From the NCBI RefSeq assembly GCF_016591715.1, contig NZ_AP024109.1, positions 3,224,001 to 3,288,000 on the forward strand: a stretch of 64,000 nt of DNA. Reading direction: 5' to 3'. Source of the stretch: Mesorhizobium sp. J8. GTDB lineage: Bacteria; Pseudomonadota; Alphaproteobacteria; Rhizobiales; Rhizobiaceae. A program made the translations under genes and the position numbers. The notes beneath the pieces are model-generated. The model was given only the letters and a program-made list of their open reading frames with translations. It searched no databases and was not told the DNA's origin. Shown piece after piece: positions 1 through 6,402 of the stretch. The number at the start of each line of letters is the position of its first letter. The first letter of the stretch is position 1.

Positions 1-1
1 T

Positions 2-184
2 GCCGCGCACAAGCTGCATGTTGCCGAGACCTACATCACCAAGGCCGGCCTAAGAGAGTTCCGCGACGAGGTGATGACAGGCGTGCGCGACCTGAAGGGG
101 AGCGTGTCCACCTTGCACGAACGGATGGATCGCTTCATCGAAGGCGACAAGATGACCAGGCGGCGATCATCAACAGGTTCGTAG
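2..184 (+). CDS. C-terminal fragment of an unidentified, possibly phage-derived protein
   Basis: An open frame enters from the left edge and stops at TAG 182-184, giving 60 visible residues. It is rich in charged and helical residues (for example KAGLREFRDEV and TLHERMDRFIEGD), which suggests a helical or coiled-coil tail. No catalytic motif is visible. Such short helical C-termini are common in phage accessory proteins, but this is only a resemblance. The 5' end lies outside the window, so length and start are unknown. It may belong with the accessory small genes that follow. Confidence 0.5.
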   Translation, partial: AAHKLHVAETYITKAGLREFRDEVMTGVRDLKGSVSTLHERMDRFIEGDKMTRRRSSTGS

Positions 185-285
185 GACGCGCTCGTCAGCT
201 CCGGCTGGCGGGTTTATGGTGGGCTTGACAACCTTGGGTCGCATGGGCGAGCTTGTCACGTTTCTGTGATCAAAGGGGGTGACCT

Positions 286-375
286 ATGAAGAAATCTTAT
301 CGAAAGCCCGTCCTTGTCCGGAAGGGGAAGCTTTCGGCCATTGTTGCAGGTCCTTCGGTGCCGATCTCGGATTGA
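286..375 (+). CDS. Lasso-type RiPP leader peptide-containing precursor (29 aa)
   Basis: This short frame starts at ATG 286 behind a strong purine-rich ribosome binding site (GGGGGTGA, about 6 nt upstream). It encodes 29 residues. Residues 5-14 fit the lasso leader recognition pattern Tyr-x2-Pro-x-Leu-x3-Gly (Y5, P8, L10, G14). In classical precursors a Thr stands six residues after that Gly and the core begins two residues later. Here residue 20 is Val, and residue 22 is a Gly that begins GPSVPISD. That puts a Gly1 and an Asp8 at ring-forming spacing with no tail. No leader-binding protein, protease or cyclase gene is in the window, although the left flank is missing. A rho-independent terminator follows within 30 bp, so it looks monocistronic. 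The leader match is seen; the product is inference. Confidence 0.62.
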   Translation: MKKSYRKPVLVRKGKLSAIVAGPSVPISD

Positions 376-400
376 GCCGGCTCAAGTTACTGGAATGTGA

Positions 401-432
401 AAGCCCGCTGGCTCCGGTCGGTGGGCTTTTTT
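401..432 (+). terminator. Rho-independent terminator after the RiPP-like gene
   Basis: An 8-bp stem (401-408 with 421-428, one G-U pair) encloses a 12-nt loop. The descending arm runs into six T residues (427-432). It sits 26 bp after the stop of the 29-residue precursor gene and would end that transcript. Confidence 0.75.
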
Positions 433-530
433 GTTGGAACAAGTCCGCAAGGAGAAGGTTCGGTCGCCGCGACGCATATCCTCCCCAGCGTTTCACGTCG
501 TCGCGTCGGGTTTGAAATTTTCCCCGACAT

Positions 531-561
531 GAGCCCGCATCGCTCCCCTCGGTGCGGGCTC
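531..561. terminator. Strong hairpin at the 3' end of a minus-strand gene
   Basis: A perfect 9-bp inverted repeat (531-539 with 553-561, 13-nt loop) lies just beyond the stop codon of the minus-strand gene ending at 564. The T-tract is weak on both strands (TTCTATT on the plus strand), so it may stabilise the transcript end rather than act as an efficient intrinsic terminator. Confidence 0.45.
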
Positions 562-563
562 TT

Positions 564-773
564 CTATTGCCGCCCTTGCAATTCCGCAATCAGCGCCTCG
601 AGGGCTTTGATGTCCGCTGCATAGGATGCGGCCTGCGCAGGATACCGCTCCATCTGCTGGCGATAGAAGCGGATCCAACTCGGCAAATCGTCGATCGGGA
701 ACGTTCCCCGCCAGACGCCTTTCTCGAGCGTGAATGTGCCTGCCGCCGAATCATAGGTCGCTGTGGTCTTCAT
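564..773 (-). CDS. Small hypothetical protein (69 aa)
   Basis: The first half reads like a beta-rich segment (TATYDSAAGTFTLEKGVW). The second half is a long amphipathic helix with tyrosines and alanines (residues about 30-69), ending ALEALIAELQGRQ. No family is recognised. An upstream ATG would give 118 residues, but that N-terminus overlaps the oppositely oriented KTSC gene and reads like noncoding sequence, so the ATG at 773 is preferred. No clear Shine-Dalgarno sequence precedes it. It is divergent from the KTSC gene at 841. Confidence 0.5.
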   Translation of the reverse strand: MKTTATYDSAAGTFTLEKGVWRGTFPIDDLPSWIRFYRQQMERYPAQAASYAADIKALEALIAELQGRQ

Positions 774-840
774 GGAGGGGGTTATAGGTTCGCATTCCTG
801 AAACGAAAGCCGCGCCCCTGCGTTGCCAAGCAGGTGCGCC

Positions 841-1044
841 ATGCCATCAACATCGATCAGGAAAACAGAATACGACGCGGCCAGCAGGATCCTCTCCGTC
901 TGGTTCGTGGCCAGCGGCAAGCGCTACGACTTCGAGGACGTGCCGCCGGAGACTTACGCGGCGTTCCGGTCGGCATTTGTCAAAGGTCGCTATTTCAACG
1001 ACCATATTCGGAATCGCTTCCGGTATCGCCGCGTTCCGGACTAG
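841..1044 (+). CDS. KTSC domain-containing protein (67 aa)
   Basis: The whole protein corresponds to one KTSC domain, a small fold named for a Lys-Thr-Ser-Cys-like pattern in lysyl-tRNA-synthetase-associated and phage proteins. Family hallmarks seen are the strand ILSVWFVASGKRYDFEDVPP, then Y-AAFRSAF, and the terminal KGRYFNDHIRNRF block. The precise cellular role of stand-alone KTSC proteins is not established. The in-frame ATG at 841 is chosen because it places the start just before the domain; another ATG lies at 823. Its stop overlaps by four bases the stop of the convergent gene at 1041. Confidence 0.75.
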   Translation: MPSTSIRKTEYDAASRILSVWFVASGKRYDFEDVPPETYAAFRSAFVKGRYFNDHIRNRFRYRRVPD

Positions 1045-1223
1045 CTGAGCTCAAGCGGCTCATGCTCCGGTTGGAACTGGTGCCACATAACCTGTCGAAT
1101 GTCTTTGAGGTCGACGGTTTGGCCGCAGGTTTCGCAGCGATAGAAATGTGAAATCTCCTTGGCCCCGGGCGGGCAGTGGACCGTCACCCGCTTCGGAGGG
1201 CCGAGATCGGAAAGCCGCGTCAT
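1041..1223 (-). CDS. Small zinc-ribbon-like hypothetical protein (60 aa)
   Basis: Residues about 29-33 contain CETCG, and a Cys also sits at about residue 17 and a His at residue 26. The CxxC pair could form half of a zinc-binding site, but no second CxxC is present. The C-terminal half (VMWHQFQPEHEPLE) is His/Glu rich. The ATG overlaps the stop of the upstream DUF3606 gene as ATGA, so the two are translationally coupled. Function unknown. Confidence 0.6.
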   Translation of the reverse strand: MTRLSDLGPPKRVTVHCPPGAKEISHFYRCETCGQTVDLKDIRQVMWHQFQPEHEPLELS

Positions 1224-1405
1224 GCGCCAAACTTCCTGGCTTCCCGCTCCAGCGTCTCGCGGTCGTTGCCGTGCTTCTTGATCAACTCGCGCACCTGCTG
1301 GACGGTCAGGCCGACCTTCTGAGCGAAATATTCCACCTCATAGTCGTCATTAGCCGAAACTCGGTCGCGGTCGCGAAAATCCCGCTTGGTCTTGTCGTCT
1401 GCCAT
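1220..1405 (-). CDS. DUF3606 domain-containing protein (61 aa)
   Basis: The protein starts MADDKTKRDFRDRDRVSAND and continues YEVEYFAQKVGLTVQQVRELIKKHG, the typical DUF3606 arrangement: a basic/acidic N-terminus, an aromatic Y-E-V-x-Y motif, then a short helix-turn-helix-like segment. Members are abundant in rhizobia and often stress-associated, but their biochemistry is unknown. The ATG at 1405 is used because a GGAG lies about 9 nt upstream; a longer frame from 1447 has no such site. It is co-transcribed with the zinc-ribbon-like gene and divergent from the DNA ligase gene. Confidence 0.8.
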   Translation of the reverse strand: MADDKTKRDFRDRDRVSANDDYEVEYFAQKVGLTVQQVRELIKKHGNDRETLEREARKFGA

Positions 1406-1532
1406 GTTGCAACTCCGTGTCCGTGTCCTTTTGAACAGCGGCAACACGGGATTGTTCCCATTAGTGACTGCTAACGGAACTGAAACGACCCTGCGCTATT
1501 GAATCGAACTTGAGTGATGCGTTGGGGTTGCC

Positions 1533-2402
1533 ATGCGTAAGCCGGTCCGGCTGTCCTTTATCCGCCCGATGGAGCCGGAATTGGTCGAGCAGCCGCCCAA
1601 GGGTGACGAATGGAGCCACGAGGTAAAGTTCGACGGCTATAGAACGCAGCTCATCAAGGACGATGATGGAATCCGGCTTTTCACAAAGTCGGGCATCGAC
1701 TGGACCGCCAAATACAAGCCGATTGCCGAGGAAGCCGAAGGCCTGAAAGCTGACAGCTTCATCATCGAGGGCGAGATGATCGTCACGAATGAAGCCGGCC
1801 TGTCGGACTTCCATGCGCTCCGATCAGCCATCACCAGGCGCCCGCAAGACCTCTATCTCGTCGCCTTCGACCTCTTGCACCTCAAAGGCCACGATTTGAG
1901 AGACATGGCGCTGAAGGACCGCAGGGAGGTCTTGCAGGCGCTCATCCCCGCCGGCGGTCATATCCAGTTCTCCGAAGCTCTGCCTGGCACTGGCGATGCC
2001 GTCTACCATCTGGCTTGCGAGGCGAACCTGGAGGGCATGGTCTCGAAGCGCCTCGATAGCGTCTACCGCTCCGGTACGACCATGCAGTGGCGCAAGATCA
2101 AATGCTTCGACGAGAAGGTGATGGAGATCATCGGCGTGCAGCGCGAGCGCGGCAAGCCGGCCATGGTGCTGATGGCCGACAAGGGCCGCTACATGGGCGG
2201 CGCCTTCGTAACCTTCAAGGCCGACAAGCGGCAGCGGCTGTGGGACCAAGTGCAGGGCAAGGTCGGCGCCCCGCCGCCAAAGGGCCTGAAAAAAGAAAAG
2301 GCGGAGTGGCTCCAGCCGGGGCTGTCGGGCAGGGTGCGGTTTCTGAAGGGCGAAGAGCAGCTTCGCCACGCGATGCTCAAGGATTTCTGGGAGGAGAAGT
2401 GA
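1533..2402 (+). CDS. Stand-alone ATP-dependent DNA ligase, LigD-ligase-domain type (289 aa)
   Basis: This enzyme seals nicks in duplex DNA using ATP. The nucleotidyl-transfer motif I is HEVKFDGYR with the adenylated lysine at residue 32. Motif III (EGEMI), motif IV (EGMVSKR) and motif V (WRKIK) follow in the usual order, and an OB-fold domain closes the protein from about residue 190. Length fits a bare ligase core without the polymerase or phosphoesterase modules of LigD. Soil alphaproteobacteria often carry several such ligases, used with Ku in end joining or in plasmid and phage DNA repair. No ku gene is in the window. The neighbours include SOS-regulated genes, which suits an accessory repair role. 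Confidence 0.88.
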   Translation: MRKPVRLSFIRPMEPELVEQPPKGDEWSHEVKFDGYRTQLIKDDDGIRLFTKSGIDWTAKYKPIAEEAEGLKADSFIIEGEMIVTNEAGLSDFHALRSAITRRPQDLYLVAFDLLHLKGHDLRDMALKDRREVLQALIPAGGHIQFSEALPGTGDAVYHLACEANLEGMVSKRLDSVYRSGTTMQWRKIKCFDEKVMEIIGVQRERGKPAMVLMADKGRYMGGAFVTFKADKRQRLWDQVQGKVGAPPPKGLKKEKAEWLQPGLSGRVRFLKGEEQLRHAMLKDFWEEK

Positions 2403-2610
2403 ATGCCTCGGCCACGAGATCGCCGCATCTGGACCTCATGCCCGGCCCACGCTCGACGCGACCGTCGGCACGGAATGTCTCCACAACCAAATCAGGTTTG
2501 CAACTTGCCAGTTCACCGAACCAAAAAGGACCGGGAAAATTGCTGGCACCGATCGGACCGACGATCTCACCGTCAGCCGTGATGTAAAATTTCCCTACCT
2601 GAAGTTTCAT
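2377..2610 (-). CDS. Hypothetical protein, phage-type small beta protein (77 aa)
   Basis: The N-terminus MKLQVGKFYITADGEIVGPI resembles small proteins of temperate phages that begin with a 'VGKYY-tRDG-KVGP'-like strand repeat. Aromatic residues (FPGPFWFG) follow. The C-terminal third is Arg-rich and less typical. Its 3' end overlaps the convergent ligase gene by 26 bp. No biochemical role can be assigned. The Shine-Dalgarno sequence is weak. Confidence 0.5.
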   Translation of the reverse strand: MKLQVGKFYITADGEIVGPIGASNFPGPFWFGELASCKPDLVVETFRADGRVERGPGMRSRCGDLVAEAFTSPPRNP

Positions 2611-2697
2611 CTTAGTCGCCTAGCTTTGGCAGATGGCCTCGCCTCAAGAGCGGTATTGCTAGATACTACGCCTTCCGAACGGACATGGAAGCACAAG

Positions 2698-2922
2698 ATG
2701 GCAGTCGCGAAAAAGGACCAGGAGCGCATTGGCTACGCCTGGATGTACGGCCAGCAGGCGCGCAAGGACGGCAAGGAGCGTGCCGTACCGGACTATTGGA
2801 CCGAGCATGCGGAGGCCTGGCTGCAGGGTTTTGACGGCGTGCCGCTAGGCAGCGAGCCTAAGCCGGTGAGCGAGACGTTGGAAGCCGAGCTCGACGAAGG
2901 TGCGGTCAATAAGCCTCGCTGA
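2698..2922 (+). CDS. Small hypothetical protein (74 aa)
   Basis: The protein begins MAVAKKDQERIGYAWMYGQQ and has an aromatic, acidic middle (VPDYWTEHAEAWLQGFDG). The tail is Glu-rich. The internal ATG at 2698 is preferred to one at 2626 because GGAAG lies 8-12 nt before it and the extra N-terminal residues look noncoding. No family is recognised. It is convergent with the minus-strand SOS operon and ends two bases before the last gene of that operon. Confidence 0.55.
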   Translation: MAVAKKDQERIGYAWMYGQQARKDGKERAVPDYWTEHAEAWLQGFDGVPLGSEPKPVSETLEAELDEGAVNKPR

Positions 2923-2924
2923 TC

Positions 2925-3176
2925 TCACGAACGGCGCGGTCTGGCCGCCCGGATCATTGCACGCGCAATCGCGAGCTCTGCCTCGACCTTGGCATTTTCC
3001 TTTTGCGTCATGTTGTCGGCGGCGATCAGACGGCGCAACGAGCTCATTACCTCACCGCGCGTCCATCCTGCTTCGAGCATACAGTCAACGATCGCTTGGA
3101 AGCCGGGCTCCATGGCTTCCTGGCAGTCGATTTCGCGGTCCGGATAGGCAGCGGCTCGTCTGGGCGGGTTGATCAC
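2925..3176 (-). CDS. Helical hypothetical protein, last gene of the SOS operon (83 aa)
   Basis: The sequence is largely helical: FQAIVDCMLEAGWTRGEV followed by SSLRRLIAADN and a Lys/Glu/Ala helix. The GWTRGEV segment could be a turn in a small DNA-binding or adaptor fold, but no known domain is identified. It starts 13 bp after the preceding minus-strand gene, consistent with co-transcription from the LexA-controlled promoter near 4790. Function unknown. Confidence 0.6.
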   Translation of the reverse strand: MINPPRRAAAYPDREIDCQEAMEPGFQAIVDCMLEAGWTRGEVMSSLRRLIAADNMTQKENAKVEAELAIARAMIRAARPRRS

Positions 3177-3189
3177 CGGAACTTCTCGC

Positions 3190-3363
3190 TCACTGGTTTT
3201 GGCGCCGTTTGAGCGCGTCTATCTGGTCCTGCAACTGGCCATTGAGCACGATCATTTCCTTCAACGCCTTCATCGTATCGCCCTTGTGCAGGGAGACGAA
3301 CCTGTCGGCGACTTTCTGCAACGCTGCTTCCTGGCGGCTGTCCAGGGTGATGATCTGATCCAT
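3190..3363 (-). CDS. Very small helical protein in the SOS operon (57 aa)
   Basis: This frame begins MDQIITLDSRQEAALQKVAD and ends with a predicted coiled-coil-like helix (EMIVLNGQLQDQIDALKRRQ). It is preceded by AAGGAG about 8 nt upstream of the ATG, a strong ribosome binding site. It starts 12 bp after the YedK gene stop and ends 13 bp before the next start, so it fits between two operon genes. Heptad-like spacing of Leu/Ile suggests dimerisation. No family recognised. Confidence 0.65.
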   Translation of the reverse strand: MDQIITLDSRQEAALQKVADRFVSLHKGDTMKALKEMIVLNGQLQDQIDALKRRQNQ

Positions 3364-3375
3364 GGCGCTTCTCCT

Positions 3376-4080
3376 TCAGAACAAGGAACCCTGCGACGGC
3401 GGCTGAGCCGGACGCTTGATTTGCGTGGCAGGTTTCTCGACGATCACCAGCGCGTCTTCCGGCGCCGTGCGCTGCAGCTTTTTCGCTTCCGACCATGGCG
3501 CGGTGAGCCACAATTCAGTTTCCTCCGGCGTGGTCAGGATCACCGGCATTGCCTTCTCGTGGATCGGTGCGATCAGAGCGTTGGGCCTGGTCGTCAGGAA
3601 GCCATAGATCTCGTGATCGCCCGGGCCTTCCTTCACCTTGCGCACGCCATGCCAGGGCGTCCACAGGCCGGCGAAGAAGAACAGCGGCCGATCCTCGCTG
3701 AGCGCGAACCAGAAGTTCTTCTGAACGCCGGTCTCGGGGTCCTTGTCGCCCGGTGTCGGCGAGGGCTCGGCAAAACTCGTCACCGGCACCACGCAGCGGT
3801 TCTCGATGCCGAGATAGGGCTGCCAATGGGCATACTGCGGATTGCGGATGTTGGTGGTACCGGAATCGGCGTTGCCGCGAATCCGCTCCTGCGGCGTCGG
3901 CATGCCCCATCGCAGCCTGGCGAGCTCGCGGCTGCCGTCGGCGGCGTTGCGAACCACCGGAGCAAATTGGTTGGGATAGATATCGATCGACGGCTCGAGA
4001 TTGCCAGCGATGTCGCGGAGCGCCCGCGTCCACTGGCGGATCGCCTCCTGGCTGGTCGTGATGTTGTAGAGGTTACACAT
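3376..4080 (-). CDS. yedK: SOS response-associated (SRAP) protein YedK/HMCES family (234 aa)
   Basis: SRAP proteins form a thiazolidine crosslink between their N-terminal Cys and abasic sites in single-stranded DNA, protecting replication forks. Cys2 follows the initiator Met (MCNLYN). Other family marks are RWGMPTP (residues 57-63), the conserved-glutamate block CVVPVTSFAEPS (Glu105) and the late PIHEKAMPVIL block with its conserved His. Length is normal. The gene is the third in a five-gene minus-strand operon whose promoter carries a perfect alphaproteobacterial LexA box, so SOS induction is expected. It starts two bases after the previous gene's stop. Confidence 0.92.
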   Translation of the reverse strand: MCNLYNITTSQEAIRQWTRALRDIAGNLEPSIDIYPNQFAPVVRNAADGSRELARLRWGMPTPQERIRGNADSGTTNIRNPQYAHWQPYLGIENRCVVPVTSFAEPSPTPGDKDPETGVQKNFWFALSEDRPLFFFAGLWTPWHGVRKVKEGPGDHEIYGFLTTRPNALIAPIHEKAMPVILTTPEETELWLTAPWSEAKKLQRTAPEDALVIVEKPATQIKRPAQPPSQGSLF

Positions 4081-4082
4081 GC

Positions 4083-4463
4083 CTAACTCCGCAGGGCTTC
4101 GGGCACGCTGAGCGGTCCCATTTTCAAAATTCGCTCGTAGGCGCCCTGGCGACGCCAGACACCGCGAGCGCGCCCGTTCTCCCTGTCTCGCTTCGGATCG
4201 AACATGATGCCGCCGAAGTGGTCAAGGAACGCCGCCGCGGCTTCGCGATCGGCAAAGCAGTGCAGCCGCCATTGCTCCTGTTTGCCGTCTTCCCAGATTG
4301 CGATCACCGCTCGAGTCCGGCAGATCAAGGCTCGTTCGCGCAGAAAGCGTGTGATGAGCGTGTAGTTGCTATCGGTGCAGATGTCGTCGGGCAGGGCGAC
4401 CTGATGCGGCATGTCACGGTCGATCACCGAAGGCGGCGGAATGCTGCGGCTGCGCCTCACCAT
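4083..4463 (-). CDS. Hypothetical protein in LexA-controlled operon (126 aa)
   Basis: The middle of the protein (AVIAIWEDGKQEQWRLHCF) reads like two beta strands, followed by a helix ADREAAAAFLDHFGG. This order resembles small alpha/beta folds, but no named domain is recognised. The C-terminus is Arg-rich, ending MGPLSVPEALRS. Its ATG overlaps the last base of the upstream stop (TGATG), so translation is coupled. Position directly before yedK in an SOS operon suggests a DNA-damage role; that is inference. Confidence 0.65.
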   Translation of the reverse strand: MVRRSRSIPPPSVIDRDMPHQVALPDDICTDSNYTLITRFLRERALICRTRAVIAIWEDGKQEQWRLHCFADREAAAAFLDHFGGIMFDPKRDRENGRARGVWRRQGAYERILKMGPLSVPEALRS

Positions 4464-4750
4464 CAGTGCTGCTTCTGTCGCGCCTTTACTCGGAACGCTT
4501 CCCTCAGAGTGATTTCCGCCTGATCGCGGATGGCCTCGGCGAGGGACAGCTGCAGCTCCAAGTCTTCCGGGTAGACGGCCATCACCCAGGATGCCATCAG
4601 ATCCGCAATCGCCATCTTTTGGCTGATGTCAGACAGGCCGCGCAGCTGCTTGGTCATCTTGTGGCAGGCACGCGTGATGTCAGGCAGTTCGCGTTTGATG
4701 GTCGCGAAGATTTCAGGTTGCTCAGCTTCGGTTGCACGCAGAGGCTTCAT
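4463..4750 (-). CDS. First gene of the SOS operon, helical hypothetical protein (95 aa)
   Basis: A predominantly helical protein with two conserved-looking stretches, ITRACHKMTKQLRGLSDI and IADLMASWVMAVYPED. It ends with a basic tail KARQKQH. No characterised family is recognised. Its start lies 26 nt downstream of a perfect GTTC-N7-GTTC LexA box, making it the promoter-proximal gene of the unit 4750 to 2925. The next gene overlaps its stop codon by one base. Confidence 0.65.
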   Translation of the reverse strand: MKPLRATEAEQPEIFATIKRELPDITRACHKMTKQLRGLSDISQKMAIADLMASWVMAVYPEDLELQLSLAEAIRDQAEITLREAFRVKARQKQH

Positions 4751-4776
4751 GGCGGTGTCTCCATTTTGCCCACAGT

Positions 4777-4802
4777 GAACAAAATGAGAACACTGGAGTC
4801 AA
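4777..4802 (-). promoter_or_regulatory. LexA box and promoter of the yedK operon
   Basis: On the minus strand, positions 4791-4777 read GTTCTCATTTTGTTC, a perfect match to the alphaproteobacterial SOS box GTTC-N7-GTTC. A TTGACT -35 element (4802-4797) precedes it, and a weak TTCACT lies 17 nt further at the -10 position. LexA bound here would cover the spacer and -10, so repression by occlusion is expected. Confidence 0.85.
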
Positions 4803-4926
4803 GAGGCCCCTGATCATGCATGCCGGAACAGCCTGGAAAATGGCCAGGAGGTCGGGTTTGGACGGAACGGCGGGTCGCTTTAACGCGATCGGCCGATCGG
4901 CAGCCTCGTTGCTCCAAGGTCAACGG

Positions 4927-5490
4927 TCAGGCTGCTTCTTGCAGAAAAGCCAGCACCCGCCACCAGGCGAGGTCGGTCGCGGCCGGATCGTAGTCGGGAA
5001 GTCCATCATCAGTGAAGAAATGACCGAGGCTGGGATATGTGAAGACCCGGGCTTTGAAGCCGGCTTTCGCTGCGCGGCCGCGCCACGCCGCGACCTCGTC
5101 CGGCGTCGCGAAGGGATCAGGATCCGCGACATGCACCGACACGGCAAATCCCGGCCCCACGTTTGCGGGAATATCGGCCTGACCGTGTAAGAGTGCGACC
5201 CCTTTGGACGCCGCTCTTTCAGGCCAGACCTCGCTGATAACGCCGGCGCCCATGGAATGGCCCACCATCACAGCCGTCTCTGGTATTCCGGCGATCGCTT
5301 CCCTTGCTCGACTGCAGATCGTTTGCCACCCGATCTTGGCCATCAACGCCAGGCCCTCAGCCACGGATGATGCTGTTTCGCCGCTATAGAGGTCCGGCGT
5401 AATAACCTGATGGCCGGCGCCGCGCATCCGCTCGGCCGCCTTGCGCTCCACTGCCCGTAATCCAAGAGAGGAGTGAAAGAGCACGATCAT
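4927..5490 (-). CDS. Dienelactone hydrolase-family alpha/beta hydrolase (187 aa)
   Basis: A small alpha/beta hydrolase of the dienelactone-hydrolase superfamily. The nucleophile elbow is GHSMGA with Ser79, where true dienelactone hydrolases have Cys. The acid lies in the ADPDPF block and the His in SLGHFF. The substrate is therefore probably an ester or lactone, but unknown. The ATG at 5490 is preferred over 5523 because GGAGGAA stands 6-7 nt upstream. It is divergent from the LexA-controlled gene at 5567; the LexA box lies 60 bp upstream of this start, so SOS influence here is possible but not shown. Confidence 0.8.
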   Translation of the reverse strand: MIVLFHSSLGLRAVERKAAERMRGAGHQVITPDLYSGETASSVAEGLALMAKIGWQTICSRAREAIAGIPETAVMVGHSMGAGVISEVWPERAASKGVALLHGQADIPANVGPGFAVSVHVADPDPFATPDEVAAWRGRAAKAGFKARVFTYPSLGHFFTDDGLPDYDPAATDLAWWRVLAFLQEAA

Positions 5491-5531
5491 GGGTTCCTCC
5501 GGGATGCGGCAAAAAGATTGCACACGCCGGC

Positions 5532-5564
5532 TTGACGATCAAGGAATTTGTTCCTTTTCTGTTC
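5532..5564 (+). promoter_or_regulatory. LexA-controlled promoter placing the start codon near +1
   Basis: TTGACG (5532-5537), a 17-nt spacer and TTTTCT (5555-5560) form a plausible promoter. A perfect GTTC-N7-GTTC LexA box covers 5550-5564, across the -10. Transcription would start around 5567, exactly at the ATG of the next gene. The upstream bases contain no Shine-Dalgarno sequence, consistent with leaderless translation. Confidence 0.75.
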
Positions 5565-5566
5565 TC

Positions 5567-5887
5567 ATGCCCGAGCCCTACAGCCCGAAATATCGCGACT
5601 TTCCGCTGTCCAATCTGATCGACAGTCTGCGCCTGGTCCGCGTGCGTTGCCGCTACTGCAAGCGCCTGCACAACTACCAGCCTGCGGACCTGATCCAGAT
5701 CTTCGGCGATGTCGACGTCGATTCCCTCGCCGACCGCATGGCATGCGAGGCCGGCGGCCGCGACCACGGCCGGCTCGATGTCGAAGCCTTCGTGCCGACC
5801 GGCCGCGAAGCCGTCGGCCTACGCATCCGCCGCCTTGTGGCGATCAAGATCAACCACGTGCCGGTATGGAAGGAGGATCCTGCATGA
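5567..5887 (+). CDS. SOS-controlled hypothetical protein with a CxxC motif (106 aa)
   Basis: The N-terminal half holds VRCRYCKRLHNYQPADL, a single CxxC (residues about 26-29) that could bind metal with nearby Cys/His. A conserved-looking acidic stretch (FGDVDVDSLADRM) follows, and the C-terminus is a basic beta-rich segment. No named domain is recognised. The ATG at 5567 lies two bases after a perfect LexA box, with no room for a ribosome binding site, so the mRNA is probably leaderless. The stop overlaps the next start as ATGA. Role in DNA damage is inferred from regulation only. Confidence 0.72.
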   Translation: MPEPYSPKYRDFPLSNLIDSLRLVRVRCRYCKRLHNYQPADLIQIFGDVDVDSLADRMACEAGGRDHGRLDVEAFVPTGREAVGLRIRRLVAIKINHVPVWKEDPA

Positions 5888-6165
5888 AAATGAACGAGGC
5901 GCTCACCAAGCTGCTTACCGATGAACCCGGATCAGTATCGATCAAGGCGGGGATTGCAGTATTGCGGGCGCTTGGGGCCGACGCTCCGGAAGGCGAACTG
6001 CAGTCGATCGTGGGAACGTTTGCGGCGGAGCGGGGCAGGGCCGTGAGGTTCGATCGCACCGCGACCAAAGAGGCTGATGCGGCTCCTCCGAGCGCGACAA
6101 AAGCGATGCGAAAGCGGTCTAAAAAGTTAGACACTTCCAACCCTAACCGCTTGATATCCGACTGA
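5884..6165 (+). CDS. Hypothetical protein coupled to the SOS gene (93 aa)
   Basis: The N-terminal 55 residues are helical and include IKAGIAVLRALGADAPEGEL. The rest is low-complexity and basic (KAMRKRSKKL), likely disordered and possibly nucleic-acid binding. Translation is coupled to the previous gene by an ATGA overlap, with GGAGG located 7-8 nt before the ATG inside that gene. It is therefore expected to share its SOS control. No family recognised. Confidence 0.65.
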   Translation: MKMNEALTKLLTDEPGSVSIKAGIAVLRALGADAPEGELQSIVGTFAAERGRAVRFDRTATKEADAAPPSATKAMRKRSKKLDTSNPNRLISD

Positions 6166-6402
6166 GCGTTAGACAGGGGATATTGCGCTAAGTGCTTGAA
6201 ATTTAACGGATAGAGGAGGAGTCAGAGTCCGTGGGTCTACCGTTAACCTATTCCCCAGCAGGCGCGATTGGTATCGCGCGAAGCGGGCGGCTCATTTGCC
6301 GCGAGCGCTGCCTTGTAGCCGCCATCGGAAAATAGTCAAGCCCGCAACTGAGTTCAATCGCAGCCTTTTTGACGAAGCCGCCTGCAGGCTGCTCGGAGGC
6401 CC

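Noticed and set aside
6166..6402. Possible tRNA or attachment-site remnant after the SOS unit
   Set aside because: GAGTCAGAGTCCG-like bases recall a tRNA arm, but no cloverleaf could be built and no direct repeat was found.
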